From the NCBI GenBank assembly GCA_902729315.2, contig LR746273.1:2829001-2893000 (forward strand): a stretch of DNA of 64,000 bases, in the 5' to 3' direction. This DNA comes from Spirodela intermedia (Eukaryota > Streptophyta > Magnoliopsida > Alismatales > Araceae). Under the pieces are notes generated by a model that searched no databases, was not told where the DNA came from, and saw only the letters and a list, made by a program, of their open reading frames with translations. Shown piece by piece: positions 1 through 13,006 of the stretch (its first letter is position 1; each line of letters starts with the position of its first letter). The position numbers and the translations under genes are program-made.

Positions 1-454
1 GCTATGAGGAGATCCGGGCACATGACAAGGCTGCTGTCCTCCGCTCGCATCCAGCCAAGCTCAGCTCCAAACAGCCAATTGGGATCACCAAATAGTACGA
101 GAGAGATTTCTGAAGATCCACAAGGCCTGGGAAGTTCTCAGTTATGCAGAGTTGAAATCAGCTTATGACAGGGACTTTAAGGGGTTGAAATATGGGTCAT
201 CAGTGTGTGCAGATGAAGTTGAGTTGAAGGATACGAGTGTGGGTGATTGTGGTGACGCTGTGGAGCTCATTTTTCCTTGTAGGTGTGGAGACAATTTATC
301 GATTACCTCGGATGAGCTGGAGGAGATGGGATTTCTTCTGGATGGTAGCAGGATGTTGGAGAGGCAGGATGCCTCTGATTTGGCACCTGTGTCTGTTACA
401 ATTTCTTGTTCTTCGTGTTCTTTGATAATTTGGTTAAGAATAGATAGTACTTGA
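1..454 (+). pseudogene. DPH4: DPH4-like (J domain + CSL zinc finger), 3' part, frameshifted
   Basis: In yeast and animals DPH4 is a J-domain, zinc-binding cofactor of the first step of diphthamide synthesis on elongation factor 2. Bases 3-92 read YEEIRAHDKAAVLRSHPAKL and then reach an in-frame TAG at 93-95. The match continues in another frame from about base 101 (ERFLKIHKAWEVLS, then SAYDRDF) to the TGA at 452-454. The second frame holds the CSL-type zinc finger, with CRCGD at about 282-296, the DELEEMGF block and CSSCSL near the end, so all four cysteines are present. Two faults stand out: the frame changes between about 75 and 100 with no GT-AG intron to explain it, and the J-domain HPD signature reads HPA. 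Either fault should abolish Hsp70 stimulation. The 5' end lies outside the window. I infer a decayed copy. A sequencing error, or a protein restarting at the ATG at 152 with only the zinc finger, is less likely. Confidence 0.65.
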
Positions 455-879
455 ATCCTCTCTATGGCGAATTTGTTTAACCTGTTGGCCGATATTGTGT
501 GAGAATTTACTTGATTGATGCTAAAATATGAGAAGATATGCTATTCGTCGCTTGTATTACGGTCTTTTTAATGATTGATGTAGTCTATATTTTTTAACGT
601 TTATGGAAAAATAAAACTGTAAAATAGAATAAGAATATGCTTGCCAGCTTTTCTTTCACAACAATCATGGAAGATGCTGAATAATGTCACTCATAATAAA
701 ATGTGAACCATGATGCAACTAATGATGAATAAATTTAAGATGTACGCTGGAAAGAATAATAAATGATTTTGTATCTAATGTCACGCTTTTAAGAAGTATG
801 CACAGTTTCGTGTCTTAATTTTTAAAATGTAAAAAAAATGTTGATAGTGAGTTCATTGCAAAATAACTCATGGCGTACA

Positions 880-881
<2 letters not shown>
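455..881. other. AT-rich spacer
   Basis: No coding sequence is seen between the DPH4-like stop and the CT microsatellite. The stretch is AT-rich and could hold the 3' end of the DPH4-like transcript; AATAAA-like strings occur around 610 and 728. Confidence 0.4.
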
Positions 882-961
<80 letters not shown>

Positions 962-978
962 TATATATATATATATAT
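882..978. repeat. (TC)38 microsatellite followed by (AT)10
   Basis: A pure TC tract covers 882-957 and an AT tract covers 959-978. The pair ends about 105 bp before the start codon of the cysteine protease, so it lies in that gene's promoter or 5' leader. CT-rich tracts near plant transcription starts are common. A regulatory role here is only inference, and length polymorphism is likely. Confidence 0.95.
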
Positions 979-1083
979 CTGAAAATGCGTACATAAATGT
1001 ATAAGACCCTGCTCCAGCTCACCGCACAGTGCGGTCCTTACCCTTTTTCATCCCTCCAGAATCGAATACTTTTAGAACAGAAG

Positions 1084-3858
1084 ATGTGTCTCTGGAGGCC
1101 TAAGATTGTAGTGGCGCTCTTGTCCAGCTGGGCCTTTATCTCTTTGACATGGGCCTCTTTTGTTATAGAAGACTACGAGGGTCCTAGAATCGGGCTGGAG
1201 ACGTTGAGAAGTGAGGAAGAGATCTCATGGTTATACGATGAGTGGCTAATGACGGTCGACAGGACGTACGAGGAACCTGGGGAGAGGCAAAGGAGGTTTG
1301 AGATCTTCAAGGATAACCTTCTCTTCATTGACGAACACAATCATCCCAAGAACAACCACACCTACACCATCGGTCTTAACGAGTTGGCTGATCTCTCTTA
1401 CGAAGAGTATCAAGCCAAGTACCTCATCCCTTCGATAGGCGAGAACCCCCTCTTTTCCTCTGGGCGTGGTGACGAGCTTGCAACTGAAGAGCACGGCGAT
1501 GGAGACCTGGAACAAGTACCCGATTTCAAAGACTGGCGGATTGATGGTTCGGTCAGCGCTGTCGTCAACCAAGGGTCCTGCGGTAAGTTTGTTCTTTTTT
1601 TTAATCTCACTTGTAGCGCCGTCAACCTCTCCAGGGCTTCACGAGGACTGGCTTGTTGACTGACGGCATCAGCCACGCTAAAACACAAGGAATCACACGA
1701 ATCCACACGTTAAATATCATCTACTTCAGACTTAAGCATGTTAACTGTGATAAAAGGGAGTTGCTGGGCTTGGGCGGCTGCTGCTGCTGTGGAGGGACTT
1801 CATCACATTCGTACAGGACAAATGATAAGAGTTTCCGCGCAGCAGCTTGTTGACTGCGATTCGCGTTCCAGCGGTTGTGAGGGCGGGTCGCAGAGTCGCG
1901 CCATTTCCTATATTCAACAGAATGGCGGCGTTGATTCCGCGGAGAATTACCCCTACACAGGGAAAAAGGGCGTGTGTAGAACGAACAGCGTAATACAGCA
2001 AAATACTTGCCTTTTCTTCTTTCCTACTTGTCCAATATTTTTTTACATCGGGGCGCTGTTTGTCTTCAAAAGATAACTCCTCTCTCTGTTATATCCTCGT
2101 AGGCTAAACTCGTTTCGGTGAATGGGTGGAAGAAAGTCCCCGAGATCTATAGTGAAATGAAACTAAAACAGGTGGTTGCTGCACAACCTGTCGCTGTTGC
2201 CACAGATGCACTCAACAGAATTTTTCATTTGTACAAAGGGGTAAGAAATACTGCATATTACAGATTTGTCGATGCATTATCAGTATATTGTGTATTTGAC
2301 ACAATGAGAAAATCGTTTTAGGAACTATTCATAAAACTGTTATTTAAACAAGTTTTCAAATAAGGAACCGTTTAGAGGTAAGATAATTTATGCATGCATA
2401 GAAGTGTATAAGAATGTTAGACCTTTTACCAACTATAAATGTAGGATTGGACGTTTTGTCTTATTGTACTAGTATAATATTGATCAAGTCATATTGCCCA
2501 AACGTATTAGTATCATAACAAGAACAACGGTTAGTGTGGTTCTAAATTTCAGTGGCATGAATGCGTGAGAATAATGTAAGTTTATACATTTCTATGGAGT
2601 GACTCCTATGTATCCTTATATCTAATCTTCTATAGATTGTGTTTATACAATGATTAAGATCCATTGGACATACATACAAAATCAACTATTAAGATTCGAG
2701 AGCACAAAATTGATATTGGATTTTTTTCATGGAAGGCTTGAACTGTTAGTGTAGATAAATTAAGTTTCGTATCTATTTAAATATCCTTTTAAGTATGCAA
2801 TCGATAGCACCATTTGAAAGCCCTTGACAGTCTTATCAATGAGGGTATTGAATTATCTGTTTTTTTTTATTTTCCTTGTAACAAAAATAATGCTACATAT
2901 CCAGTGAAAGATGCATTTTTTGAAATTAGAAGGTTAACCTATAGCATTGTTTCAGTGAGAGAGGGATTTGTCAACCATAACGAGCTTTAGTCGATGCTAA
3001 AAATCCATAAGCGAATATCAATATCATAGAATTTAGCTGAAACACCTTACTAATGTGGATTGAGGTAACTTAAAAATCAGAATATAAAATTTGGGAGATG
3101 GCTAGGATTAATTTAAAGAGAAAACTTTATGGAATGAGATAGATAAGCATACAATAAATCGCATAATGCTTCTTCATCAATGTCATTGTACAAGAACTTG
3201 TGTTTATTATTATAAAATATGCTGCAGCAAAAACATGATTAGCAACGAATGTGTCATGCACACTTTATTTAATTTAAAAAAATTAATTGTATCCTTGAAA
3301 CTATGGATGATAAACATATTTTTTTATGAATTAAATGGATGGGCTTAAGATTGCACCGAATCTTTCTATGTCATGCAAATGAATGATCTTTTTAAATTTA
3401 AGCACAAAAGAACTCATTTTTTAAAAATTTTACTTTGAGAAAAAAGAGTTAAAGATATAAAATGTATTAATTGGTAACAAGTTCATGCACATTATAGATA
3501 TATTTTTACATTTTTTATATGTAATTCTTAATGATTTATGTTTCTAACATTGATTATTTTTCTTTTCTTTTACATGGTGTCGACTATATTTATAATTTAA
3601 ACTTACATATAAGCAAAAAGTGAGAATTTGTGTTTTCTTTTGCAGGGTGTATTCAATGACAAATGTAACACAACGGTAAATCATGCCATGACTATTGTCG
3701 GATATGGTGTTGAAAATGGGCAAGACTATTGGCTAGTCAAAAATTCTTGGGGCTTTAATTGGGGAGAAAATGGATATGTGAAAATGGCACGCAATGTCAA
3801 CCAAATTTATGGATTGTGTGGAATTTCATCTGTGGCCGTTTATCCTGTGAAATTTTAG
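1084..3858 (+). CDS. papain-like cysteine protease (C1A), pre-pro-enzyme, 4 exons, 360 aa
   Basis: Coding exons are 1084-1582, 1757-1989, 2103-2240 and 3646-3858, 1083 bases in all. All introns are GT-AG and the frame is kept throughout. Residues 1 to about 25 form a hydrophobic signal peptide. The I29 inhibitory propeptide holds an ERFNIN-type helix (about 67-86) and [15 protein letters not shown] (95-109). The mature enzyme starts near V145 (VPDFKDWR). Catalytic residues are all present: oxyanion Q163 and C169 in NQGSCGSCW, H303 in [10 protein letters not shown], and N323 in KNSWG. A GCEGG motif follows at 207. No granulin domain or ER-retention tail is seen, so a secreted or vacuolar endopeptidase of the bromelain/ervatamin-like type is most likely. 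The residue pair after the catalytic Cys-Trp is Ala-Trp rather than the usual Ala-Phe. A possible polyadenylation signal lies at 3900. The ATG at 1084 is preferred because the signal peptide follows it directly. Confidence 0.92.
2241..3645 (+). other. intron 3 of the cysteine protease
   Basis: This 1.4-kb AT-rich intron runs from a GTAAGA donor to a TTTTGCAG acceptor. The first two introns are only 174 and 113 bp. No coding sequence or recognisable repeat is seen inside. Confidence 0.85.
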
Positions 3859-3899
3859 GGTCGGTCTTCAAAGCAAATAGGGGAGCCTTTGACATGGAA

Positions 3900-3905
3900 A
3901 ATAAA
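3900..3905 (+). terminator. candidate polyadenylation signal AATAAA
   Basis: AATAAA lies 42 bases after the stop codon of the cysteine protease. The position suits a plant near-upstream element, but the cleavage site cannot be fixed from sequence. Confidence 0.4.
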
Positions 3906-6049
3906 CCTCTTTACTTTCCACACTCCCAAACATGTTCTTGAATAAGCCTTTCTATGCAGCATTTCTATGATATTTTAATATGCTACCTTGTGGTCAGGTA
4001 ACTCTGTACTATTTGTTTTGAAGAGCTTGTATGAGGAACCAAGAGATGGTGAATTGGTCTTTTTCAAATCATTCTTGGTTTTCTGAATTTTACTCAAATT
4101 ATGAAATCCAAAATTTATGGTGGTTCAACTAAGCTGGGTACTCTACTTTCTCAAGTATTAATTCTTACAATAAAAATCCTTACATATTATGTAGTAGACC
4201 TTTGAAATTCAATTGCACGTATGACGTCAAAGCAGATGTAACATTGGTGAGGGAGTGCATCATGGCTAGTATAGGAGAGAAGAGTGCCCACAAGAAACAG
4301 AGAGGAAACATTTTCTTAGGAGAAATTCAATCTTTTGATTGTCATCTTCTCAGGAGAACATGAAATTACTATTTGACCAAGACTACTGCCAGTATGGACA
4401 AATCAGTTGTCGTTCCACACTAGGTTATCGTGGAATTGTTGATGAGTTCACCTTGGACATTGATCTCGAGCTTCAACAGACTAATGATATTTTTCTTTCA
4501 TGCACTACTTTTATGGTTTTTGAACTTAATGTCATGGGACTAGAGCAGCCTCTTTGAGATCACCTCATTGGGTGCTACATCATTACAGCTCGTGCTTCCC
4601 CTCTTCTACCTTGTATGGCAAGACTACTTACACAGTCCAAGTAACTTCCGCTGCAAATGAAGTATACCCACACTTAAGAGTGAGAGAGAGAGTGGGGGAG
4701 AGAGTGGAGGAAGAAAGAGGGAGAGAGGGAGGAGCAAGGAGAAAACACTTAGACACAGACGGTTACAGTGTGAGAGGAAGAAATGGGAACAGAAAAATAA
4801 AGTGAGAGAGAGCTAGGTAGTCAAAGAGAGAGAGAGTGTGAGTGTGTGTGAGAGAGAGGGAGAGAGATCAATAGATAGAGATAGTTGAAAAAGGGAGAGG
4901 TAGAGAGAAAGGAGAGACACACATACTCTCAATTACTCAAGGGAGTTTAACCATAGGATAGTGAATATTTTATGATCTTAAATATTTTGAATATTTTGGC
5001 AAAAAATAAAACTAGATGTATATAGAAATATTAATTAATGACAAATGAAATACCATATAGATGATATCAAACATATGTTTTGGGTACACTATTGTACACT
5101 AATAATTTCTTCTATTAATTCAATGGTTGAATAATTATATTGAAATTTTCCATTTATAAATTTATAAATTGTTAGAAGCTAATAATAATTTTCTAATTAT
5201 ACATATAAATGGTGACGAATGGAGAAGTTCCATATACTTCATAATCTGATAACAATTTTTTCAGTTAATAAAATGTAGGAGGCCTTTCTAGAAAACATTG
5301 ACTTTCATCTCTCTCTATCTTCAAGAAGGTCCCATGCAGTTTTGCACTTTTGGTTGCCATGCCAAAGAAGATTTTGATGGTCGTGTGAATACATCTCCTT
5401 GAGGCATGACAGAGCTACTTAAAAATTCAAGGAGAAGGCAAGTCAGTAGAGATGCATTGGGGGGTTTCATCCAAGCGGCACTTTCCATGTCAACCTGAAC
5501 TAGCTGTATTCAACTCGAAGCAAAGCCACCCTAACTCAAGAGGTCCCTATCCTTTCCAAAGAGAGAGTATGAGGATTTAACACATGATTTTAATGTTAAC
5601 CAACATGTCTATCATAATGTCAACCTCATAAAGTTTATATTTTTTTTAACAAGAAAGTCTTAGATTGGTTATCCATGCCCATGAAGGTTGTAGCTAATGG
5701 ATTGCGTTTGCTGTTGAAGATGACCTAAGAACCTTGATTTATTGAACTGACTCAAGGTGGCTAATGGCTAGCTATATAATATAGAGAATCAAATTAAATG
5801 TTGAAATTAGAGTACAACATTTTCTTAAAAAAATTAAAAACTATTACATGCATACTTCATTAAATCTCAAAATCACTAAAATCTCTAAAAATATGTCTCT
5901 GATTTAATTTAAAATCTCTGATTCTCTAGTTGCTGTAAGCATCAGTTCTAATGACTACTAGCAGCAACAACTTTGTCATGGCATGCATTCCATGTGACAT
6001 TATTCTATGTTCCTTGAACTTGTAGAGTTTTTTCTTAGCTGATTTTCTC
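3906..6049. other. intergenic AT-rich DNA with a purine-rich block
   Basis: No gene is recognised. Bases about 4678-4925 form an impure GA-rich block of GAGA tracts mixed with other purine repeats. A short higher-complexity stretch at about 5330-5560 gives no open frame and matches nothing I know. The rest is AT-rich and may include a decayed 5' end of the Copia element that becomes recognisable after about 6.1 kb. Confidence 0.4.
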
Positions 6050-7240
6050 AATATCCTAATCAATCAAATGAGGACAACTCTGGTTTACAAACTTATTTTT
6101 GATAAAATAAATTTTAGGTCAATCGTTGATAGTCATCCTCTACTGTCAATATAAGATAACAAATAGGAAAGTTAGACATGCTGAAAAGCGTGAAAGACTT
6201 TATTACTTGGGATATTAGGTGAAGTCTACACTGTGGAATCATAACCGCCAAGAAGACGTATAACTACTATTTTGGCAAAACCCAAGAACTTTTACTTATA
6301 ACATAATTTTCTAGGACATCCTTCTTCAAGACAATGAAGACTATATTTTTAAAATTATTTTCTAATGTGAATGTTGAAATTTTCAAGTGTCATACTTATG
6401 AATTGATGAAACATAAATGTAACTCACTTTTGTTAAATAGTAAATGAGGTACTATTTAATTTCACTCATTCAAAGTGACATTTGGAGGCTTTCATCTACT
6501 CCTAATATCTTGGGAGCAAGATGGTTACTAGCATTTATGGATGATTTTTCATGAAAAATTTAGATTTACTTATTGAATCATAAGTTAGATGTCAATAAGG
6601 TACTTCAATAATTTTTTCATTAATAAAGATTAATTCAAGACTAAAAAATTAAGATTTTTTTATTAGATGAGACTATTTCAATCAGATAATCACATAATAT
6701 TTGCAAAAGGAAGAATATATTCATGAATCCTCATATGGCAACTATATACAACATTAATGTGTTAAATTTTTTTTGGGAGAAACAACCTTGGCAACCACTC
6801 ACCTTATAAATCAACTATCAACCTAAATTTTCGAATTTAAGAGTCCATTAATTTTTTTCTCATTTCATTTTCTATATATCCAAATAGTGAATACTTTAGT
6901 TTCTATGAGTTTTGCATTTGATCCATGATCTAGGATTTTTATTTTTGAGTTTGATCCATAATTAGGATTGAGCCAATAGAAAGTTTGATCCATATGCATC
7001 AAGATGTGCCTTCAATGGATATTTAGATACTAAGAAGTATAAGTACTAGAAACCCTATGAATTTTTTTTTTTGTTCCAATTCACGTAACCTTTATGAAAC
7101 ATGAATATTTTTTTATAATAATTTTTATTTAAGGAAAAAAAGAATTACAAATAATAATAGAGAATAAGAGATAGTAAACTATGCTTTCAATCTCACCTTT
7201 AGAGGAATCTACACCTCTAAAAGTGACCTTACATGAATCT

Positions 7241-9167
7241 TGATAAGTCTTCATTATCATGAGTTAATAATTAATTAATAATATAATTTTAGTCTTAATT
7301 CATGATAAATAGACTTATATTTATGTTAAATTATAAAAAATGTTTTTTAGTTAATTAATGTAGTTTTTTGGTTAATTATGTAATTTTATACAAATTTATA
7401 TAATTTTTATAATCCTATTTTTGAGATAAATAAAGAAAAATAGAAAAAAATAAAAAGATAAAAAAAAAGGAGTAACCTACCAGCTAATTAGGCCCACAAG
7501 TAGGTCAGAAGCATAGTCGGGTGGAGCCGTGAGCAAGGGCTCAAGCAACTAAGGATAGACCGATAAGGGACACATGTGCGTCACTCCCCTTCCATGTCAC
7601 TAGTGACCAACCGTGCATAGGGCAAAAAATAGTTGTACACATATGAGAAAAGGACTCATTACTTCTTAAATCTCGTATTACTATCTATTCATCTCGAAAT
7701 TTTACATATAACTAATGTGTGACTAAATTAGCAGTCACAACTTCTCCAAAATATTTTAATGATTTTTGTACCTCAAATACTCCTTATTTATAAAAAATAG
7801 GTACTCTGATGATATCACTTTATTAGGGTATTCACATATTTATTTCACTCTCTCTCATACATGAGGGTGACTAACAAGAGGGTTTGAATCCTACTAGAGC
7901 CAAAACTCATATTTTTTATTTAATTAAATTATGATTTTTCTACAGATTATTGATGAAAGATTAAGCTGCTAAAATCATTCAATTATTGATAAAAATCTTA
8001 TCAATGTGATTCATTGAGGATTATTATTAAAATTATTGAATGTTTCGCAATAAAAAGATCAAAAATCTATCGAGTAAATCATCTCTGGTTGATTGACAAA
8101 TAAGTCATCATTAGAAAGAAGACAATCAACTAGGAGATGAGTTGTTACTTTTTGAGAGCGTATTAGATCTAATGAAGAGTATCTTCTTATTACACGAACT
8201 TGAGAAAGAAACTTTTTAAAATGTACCCTACTTTCATCTAACTCATCTCTATTGAGTGACAGTCACCAGAAAGTTATAAAGTCATCATTTTTCTATTTTA
8301 TTAGGTGATAACCCTCAGAGATAACTCGACGATCTATTTCATTGATTTCTACACTTCACAAGAAGATCTAGAGATTGTCTATGTAGTCCTTGCCCAAAGA
8401 GAGTCTTTGACATTATAAATATTATATGAAAATTCTCTTAAATACTTAATATTTTGATGTATTACTTACATATCACTATCGTGACGTCGGAACTCTATTT
8501 TATCATTTTTTTAACTAGTTTAACTTTCACCATCATTTTTCAAACTTTAAAAAAAGATCTAATAAATGCTCAGGTCATCCATGTCCAAAGAGAGCCTTTG
8601 AGGCCATAGACATCATTTGATAATCCTCCCAAACACATAGAATTCTGACAATCGCTATCACGAGGTCAAAACTCTGCCTTTACTACTTTTAACTTAATTT
8701 TTAGTTCATTTAGTGATACTTTGTGTGATTTCAAATTTCTAAACTATTCCTCATTCAATTATAATTCTTCTAACTTTTATAAATTTTAATTTAACCTAGT
8801 AAATCATCTATAATTGATCATGTAAGAATCACTATATAGAATTCTATTTTTAGCTAATTTATGTTCATCAAGTGTTGATGTCAACATCTTTATTTCCATT
8901 TTTATGAATTTTAAAAATATTTTATTTTCAATTTTTAGTCAAAAATTTATAAAAATTAGATTCTTTGCAAAATTATGAAATATTACCTAATATTATATTA
9001 CATCCTTATGATTAACTTGGAAAATTGTCACTATTTATAGAACCTTTTATCAAATTATAATTTATTTATTTCTTTTGAAGTATTTCTAAAAAACTAAAAA
9101 TTAGTATTTTCTAATTTTATAAATTTTAAATTTATGTGACTTATTATACAACAATTAAGTCACATCA
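7241..9167 (+). mobile_element. LTR family A, copy 1, inserted in the Copia element
   Basis: The block starts TGATAAGTCTTCATTATC and ends AAGTCACATCA. It matches the 13417-15117 block over nearly its whole length, including the GC-richer part near 7480-7620 and the internal AAGAAGATCTAGAGATTGTC string. At about 1.93 kb it is the longest copy. No internal retroelement region follows, so it is probably a solo LTR between the Copia integrase and reverse transcriptase parts. No perfect target-site duplication abuts the ends: AATCT precedes the left end, but the next AATCT lies 15 bases past the right end (9183). Confidence 0.75.
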
Positions 9168-10613
9168 AACCACAACTTAAGGAATCTCCTTAAGATATTG
9201 ATGATAGTCAAAAAAATCATATTCAACTTCCTATATCAAAGGAGAAGACAAAGTGTAATAATATAAGTATGATAGTTCTCATTTTTTTTCATTTATATAC
9301 CTATCACCTTCTTATACAAATTCATCAATAATCTTACTATTTTATCAAATTCCATCCAATATACTCAAGAGGTAATATATCAAGAAGAGTGAAAATGAGT
9401 TATAAAGGAGGAGATGAAGGCATTAGAAAAAAATCAAATGTGAGAAGTAATAAAGTTTTTACAAGAAAGGAAGATGTTTGATTGACATTAGTATATATTA
9501 TTAAATACAATGCTGATAAGATGATTGAAAGATATAAAGCTCAATTAGTTCTAGGTTACACTCAAGTTGATATAAAAGAATTTCCTAGTGGTAAAATAGA
9601 TATAAATAGATTCTTATTTTATTTAGCAGCAAATCCTAATTGGGATATCTAACAATTTGATATAAAAAATACTTTTCTACATGAAGAACTAGATGAAGAG
9701 ATCTATATGAATGTTCCCCAAAGATATTAGGCAAGTTCTAAGAATGATGTAGTATGTAAGTTAAAGGAAATATTTTATGAGCTTAACCAATCACTAAGAG
9801 CCTAGTTCAAGAGGTTAACAAAGGTGATGTTAGAAATGTGCTATAAACCTAGTAATGGAGATCCCATTTCATGAAATATTCACCTTCATGTGGAACTACA
9901 GCCCATTCAATTTTGGTAGATGACATAATAGTAACAATGAATGATAAGATTGAAAAGGAACATATAGGTGTGCTTATTGAAAGAATTTGACATAAAAAAG
10001 TTGAAGAAGTTGAAATACTTATTTTGCTATGGTGTAACACTCGAAATAAACCATATTTATTTCTAAATAAAAGTATTTTATTAATCTTCTAAAAAGCATA
10101 AGCAAGTTAAGTTGTAAACCCATAAGTAATCATAAACGTAAGAGTGCAGAAGAGAGTAGCCATATAGACAAACGAATGTATCAATATCTTGTAGGGAAAC
10201 TAATTTATCTCACTCACACTAGACCAAATATTACATATTCTATTGGAGGCCTTAGTCCATATATGTATGACTTTTGGGAAACACATCTCCTAGCAGCTGA
10301 TAAAGTTTAACAAGACTTCAAGGGAATATTGGTAAATGAATTCTTTTAAAAAAATAGTATTATAGATAGTGAGATTTACAATGATGTTGACTATGTAGGT
10401 TTTGTTATTATCAAACAACCAGAGTCAGACTCTTCCACTCTCTTTGGACATAACCTAGCACATGTTCTAACATAAACAAAAAATGATGCCTATATCGAGT
10501 GTAAAGTTTGAATTTTAAGCTAACACGGTATATGTGAAGTATCATAAGTGAGAGATAGTTTAGAAGAATCAAAAATTAAATAAAAAAATCTGATCAAATT
10601 ATATTGAGATAAT

Positions 10614-13006
10614 TGAGGAGTGTCAAAAATAAAATTTATAATATTAAGATGTCTTCTTAATGATACTAATGAGTATAGTTTAAGGAGTATCTAAGTCAAA
10701 CCACATGGAGTTGTTTAAACTAAGGAGAGATTTAACTTTTAATCATGATTGAATTTTTTGTGAAGAATGAGATGAAGAGATAGAAGAGTATTGACTTAGG
10801 CACACTAATAGGGGAATAGATGAATCTTCTTTTGATGATTTTTCAGTCACTAAGAGAAGGGAAATCAGGTGAGAAAAAAATGGTAAAATATGAGATGATT
10901 ATAAAGTCCTTAATCCTAATGTGTGTAAATAAAAATTCAAATATTTCTAGATCTTCTTATGTCATCTAGGAGATCAATAGAAAGACTAAAGGAGACTAAT
11001 CTACTCCTAAACTAATTCCTAACCTCTCCTTGTCTCTCTCTACTTCTAATGAATGCTAAACTTTGATGAAGCAAAGGAGCAAAATAACATGAAAGGAGAA
11101 GGATCAAAAGAAAGATCTAAAGTATCCTAAATCTGTCCTACCTTACTCACTCTTAGAAATGTGACCAATCTTGATAAATTAAGAGATCCACATAGATTAA
11201 GAGAAGCAAGAGAAGGGTAAAAGGGTTGTATGGTATCCTAGGATCAATTTAGTGTCACTCTAGGGATCAAAGAATCAAATCCCTACTGGATCAACTCTTT
11301 CTCACCAATAGGGTCTCAAGAAAAAGAGTACAATAACAAACTAAAACTTGTTCATTCAAAATAAGATTAAATTCATGATGAAAGAACCAAACACATGAAA
11401 GATGCCTTCTATATGTCATTTGGAGTGCTCAAACAGGTTGTTCTTGGAGTTCTTGGATTGAATCAAGGGTTGAAGTTCATGGAGATATTCTCTTCTCCCT
11501 CTTGGGTCCCCCTCTCTTATGAATGGAATGACCTTCTTTCTCTTCTAGGTGGCTCTTTATTCTCCCCTTAGTCGTGCCCATTCTCAACTATAACAAGGAT
11601 GTCGGCTGCTCTGCACGAGATCCCTGGTGAGCTCCCGAGCTAATACATTGAGGGCTCAAGTTCTCCAAATTGTGGAGGATCTGGACTTCTCCCAAGATGA
11701 TCTTACATAGGGTCGGGGGTCCTTCTATAAAGAAGGTCGCCTGGTGGGTCCTCCCTTTAATTTTGATGTGGGATTAAGGTTTGGATCCCACCCTATTAGG
11801 GTAATGGTCTTCCTCCATTGGCTGATGTCAGGCTCATGACATCATCCTCCATTGTTGAGCCCTTGTATTGGGTGCCGTGCTCCACGTTGGCGTCGTGCCT
11901 TATGTGAGCGTCATGTCATGCGTGGGCGTCATGCCGCACGCAGGTGCCATGCTGCGTGCAAGCATCAGACCGTGCCCAGACACCATGCCCCGTGCGGGTG
12001 CCGTGCTGCACACGATTGTCATGTCAGTTGTTGGTCCCGTGTAACATCAGCCCTTGGATCATGGGGGAAAGTGCACAACCCTTGGATTAGATTTCTCTCT
12101 CAAAGGGCAGCCTAAGGGAGCTGGGCAGCTTTTAAGGCATCTCCTCTCCTTCCCTCACCCTAAGACTTATCTCAGCCCTTGAATTGGGCTGATACTGGGG
12201 CTGAGATAGTCCCAAGGGTTGCCTAAGGAAGGAGAGGGGCGTGGCTGATCAGATGGTGCCACATACCTCTCCCTCTAATTAAGGAATGAATGAACTTCCC
12301 ACCTTAAGTGGGTAGTTTCCTTAATTTGAGGGGAGACAAAACATTTCCTTCTTATTGGGCCTTCTTCTTAATTAATGTTGGTTGTCCAGCTTGCCTATGG
12401 GCCTAATATAACCTGAGACGTAATATTAAAATAAACCTCATTACCCCTTAAATAAATAAATATAATAAATTACATTTAAGGGAGAAATTAACATGGTAAA
12501 TCTTAACCTCATTTATACATCAGTTGACTTAGGTTAAGAGATTCAAAATGAATCATAAAACCATATGGATTATGTTTTATAATTAAAATAATCATAAGTT
12601 AAATCATTGGTATTGATTTAATAGAAAAATTTGGAAAACTAGAAAAACCTTTAGAATATTCATTTAAACTTGAAATAAATCTTATAATACTCAGAAAAAT
12701 CTAAAAAATATATAAAAATTAGGACGAATACTTTGATCATATTAAATCATTAGAAAATATTAAAAATCCTAATTTATAAATAAAATAAAATTTTATTATA
12801 ATTATTATTCAAGTGAAGCATTAAATAAATAAATAGACATGCTATAGAAAATATGAAAAATTTATGAAATTAAGCATGTATTTAGAACATTCGTCATAAA
12901 TTATGTTTCACTTATTTTATGTATAGTTAAATGTCATTTTGTATGAAATTAAGCATTAATTTTCCACATTATGCCATACTTAACATGTAGAATTCGCATG
13001 TTATCA
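10614..13006 (+). mobile_element. solo LTR of a second family (B), 2393 bp, TSD ATAAT
   Basis: The block begins TGAGGAGTGTC, ends GCATGTTATCA and is flanked by the perfect 5-bp duplication ATAAT (10609-10613 and 13007-13011). Removing it and one duplication rejoins the Copia RNase H reading (a CDNKSAISISHN-like segment), which fixes the boundaries independently. The centre (about 11560-12260) is markedly GC-richer than its surroundings. The family A LTRs are unrelated to it by eye. No coding sequence is recognised: the 87-codon open frame at 11852 is Cys/His/Arg-rich and looks like chance within a GC-rich repetitive stretch. Orientation is unknown, because TG...CA ends read the same on both strands. 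Confidence 0.82.

Noticed and set aside
11852-12115. 87-codon Cys/His/Arg-rich open frame
   Set aside because: It lies in the GC-rich core of solo LTR B. The repeated CGTCATG/CCGTGC words give spurious Cys/His repeats and no real zinc-finger spacing.
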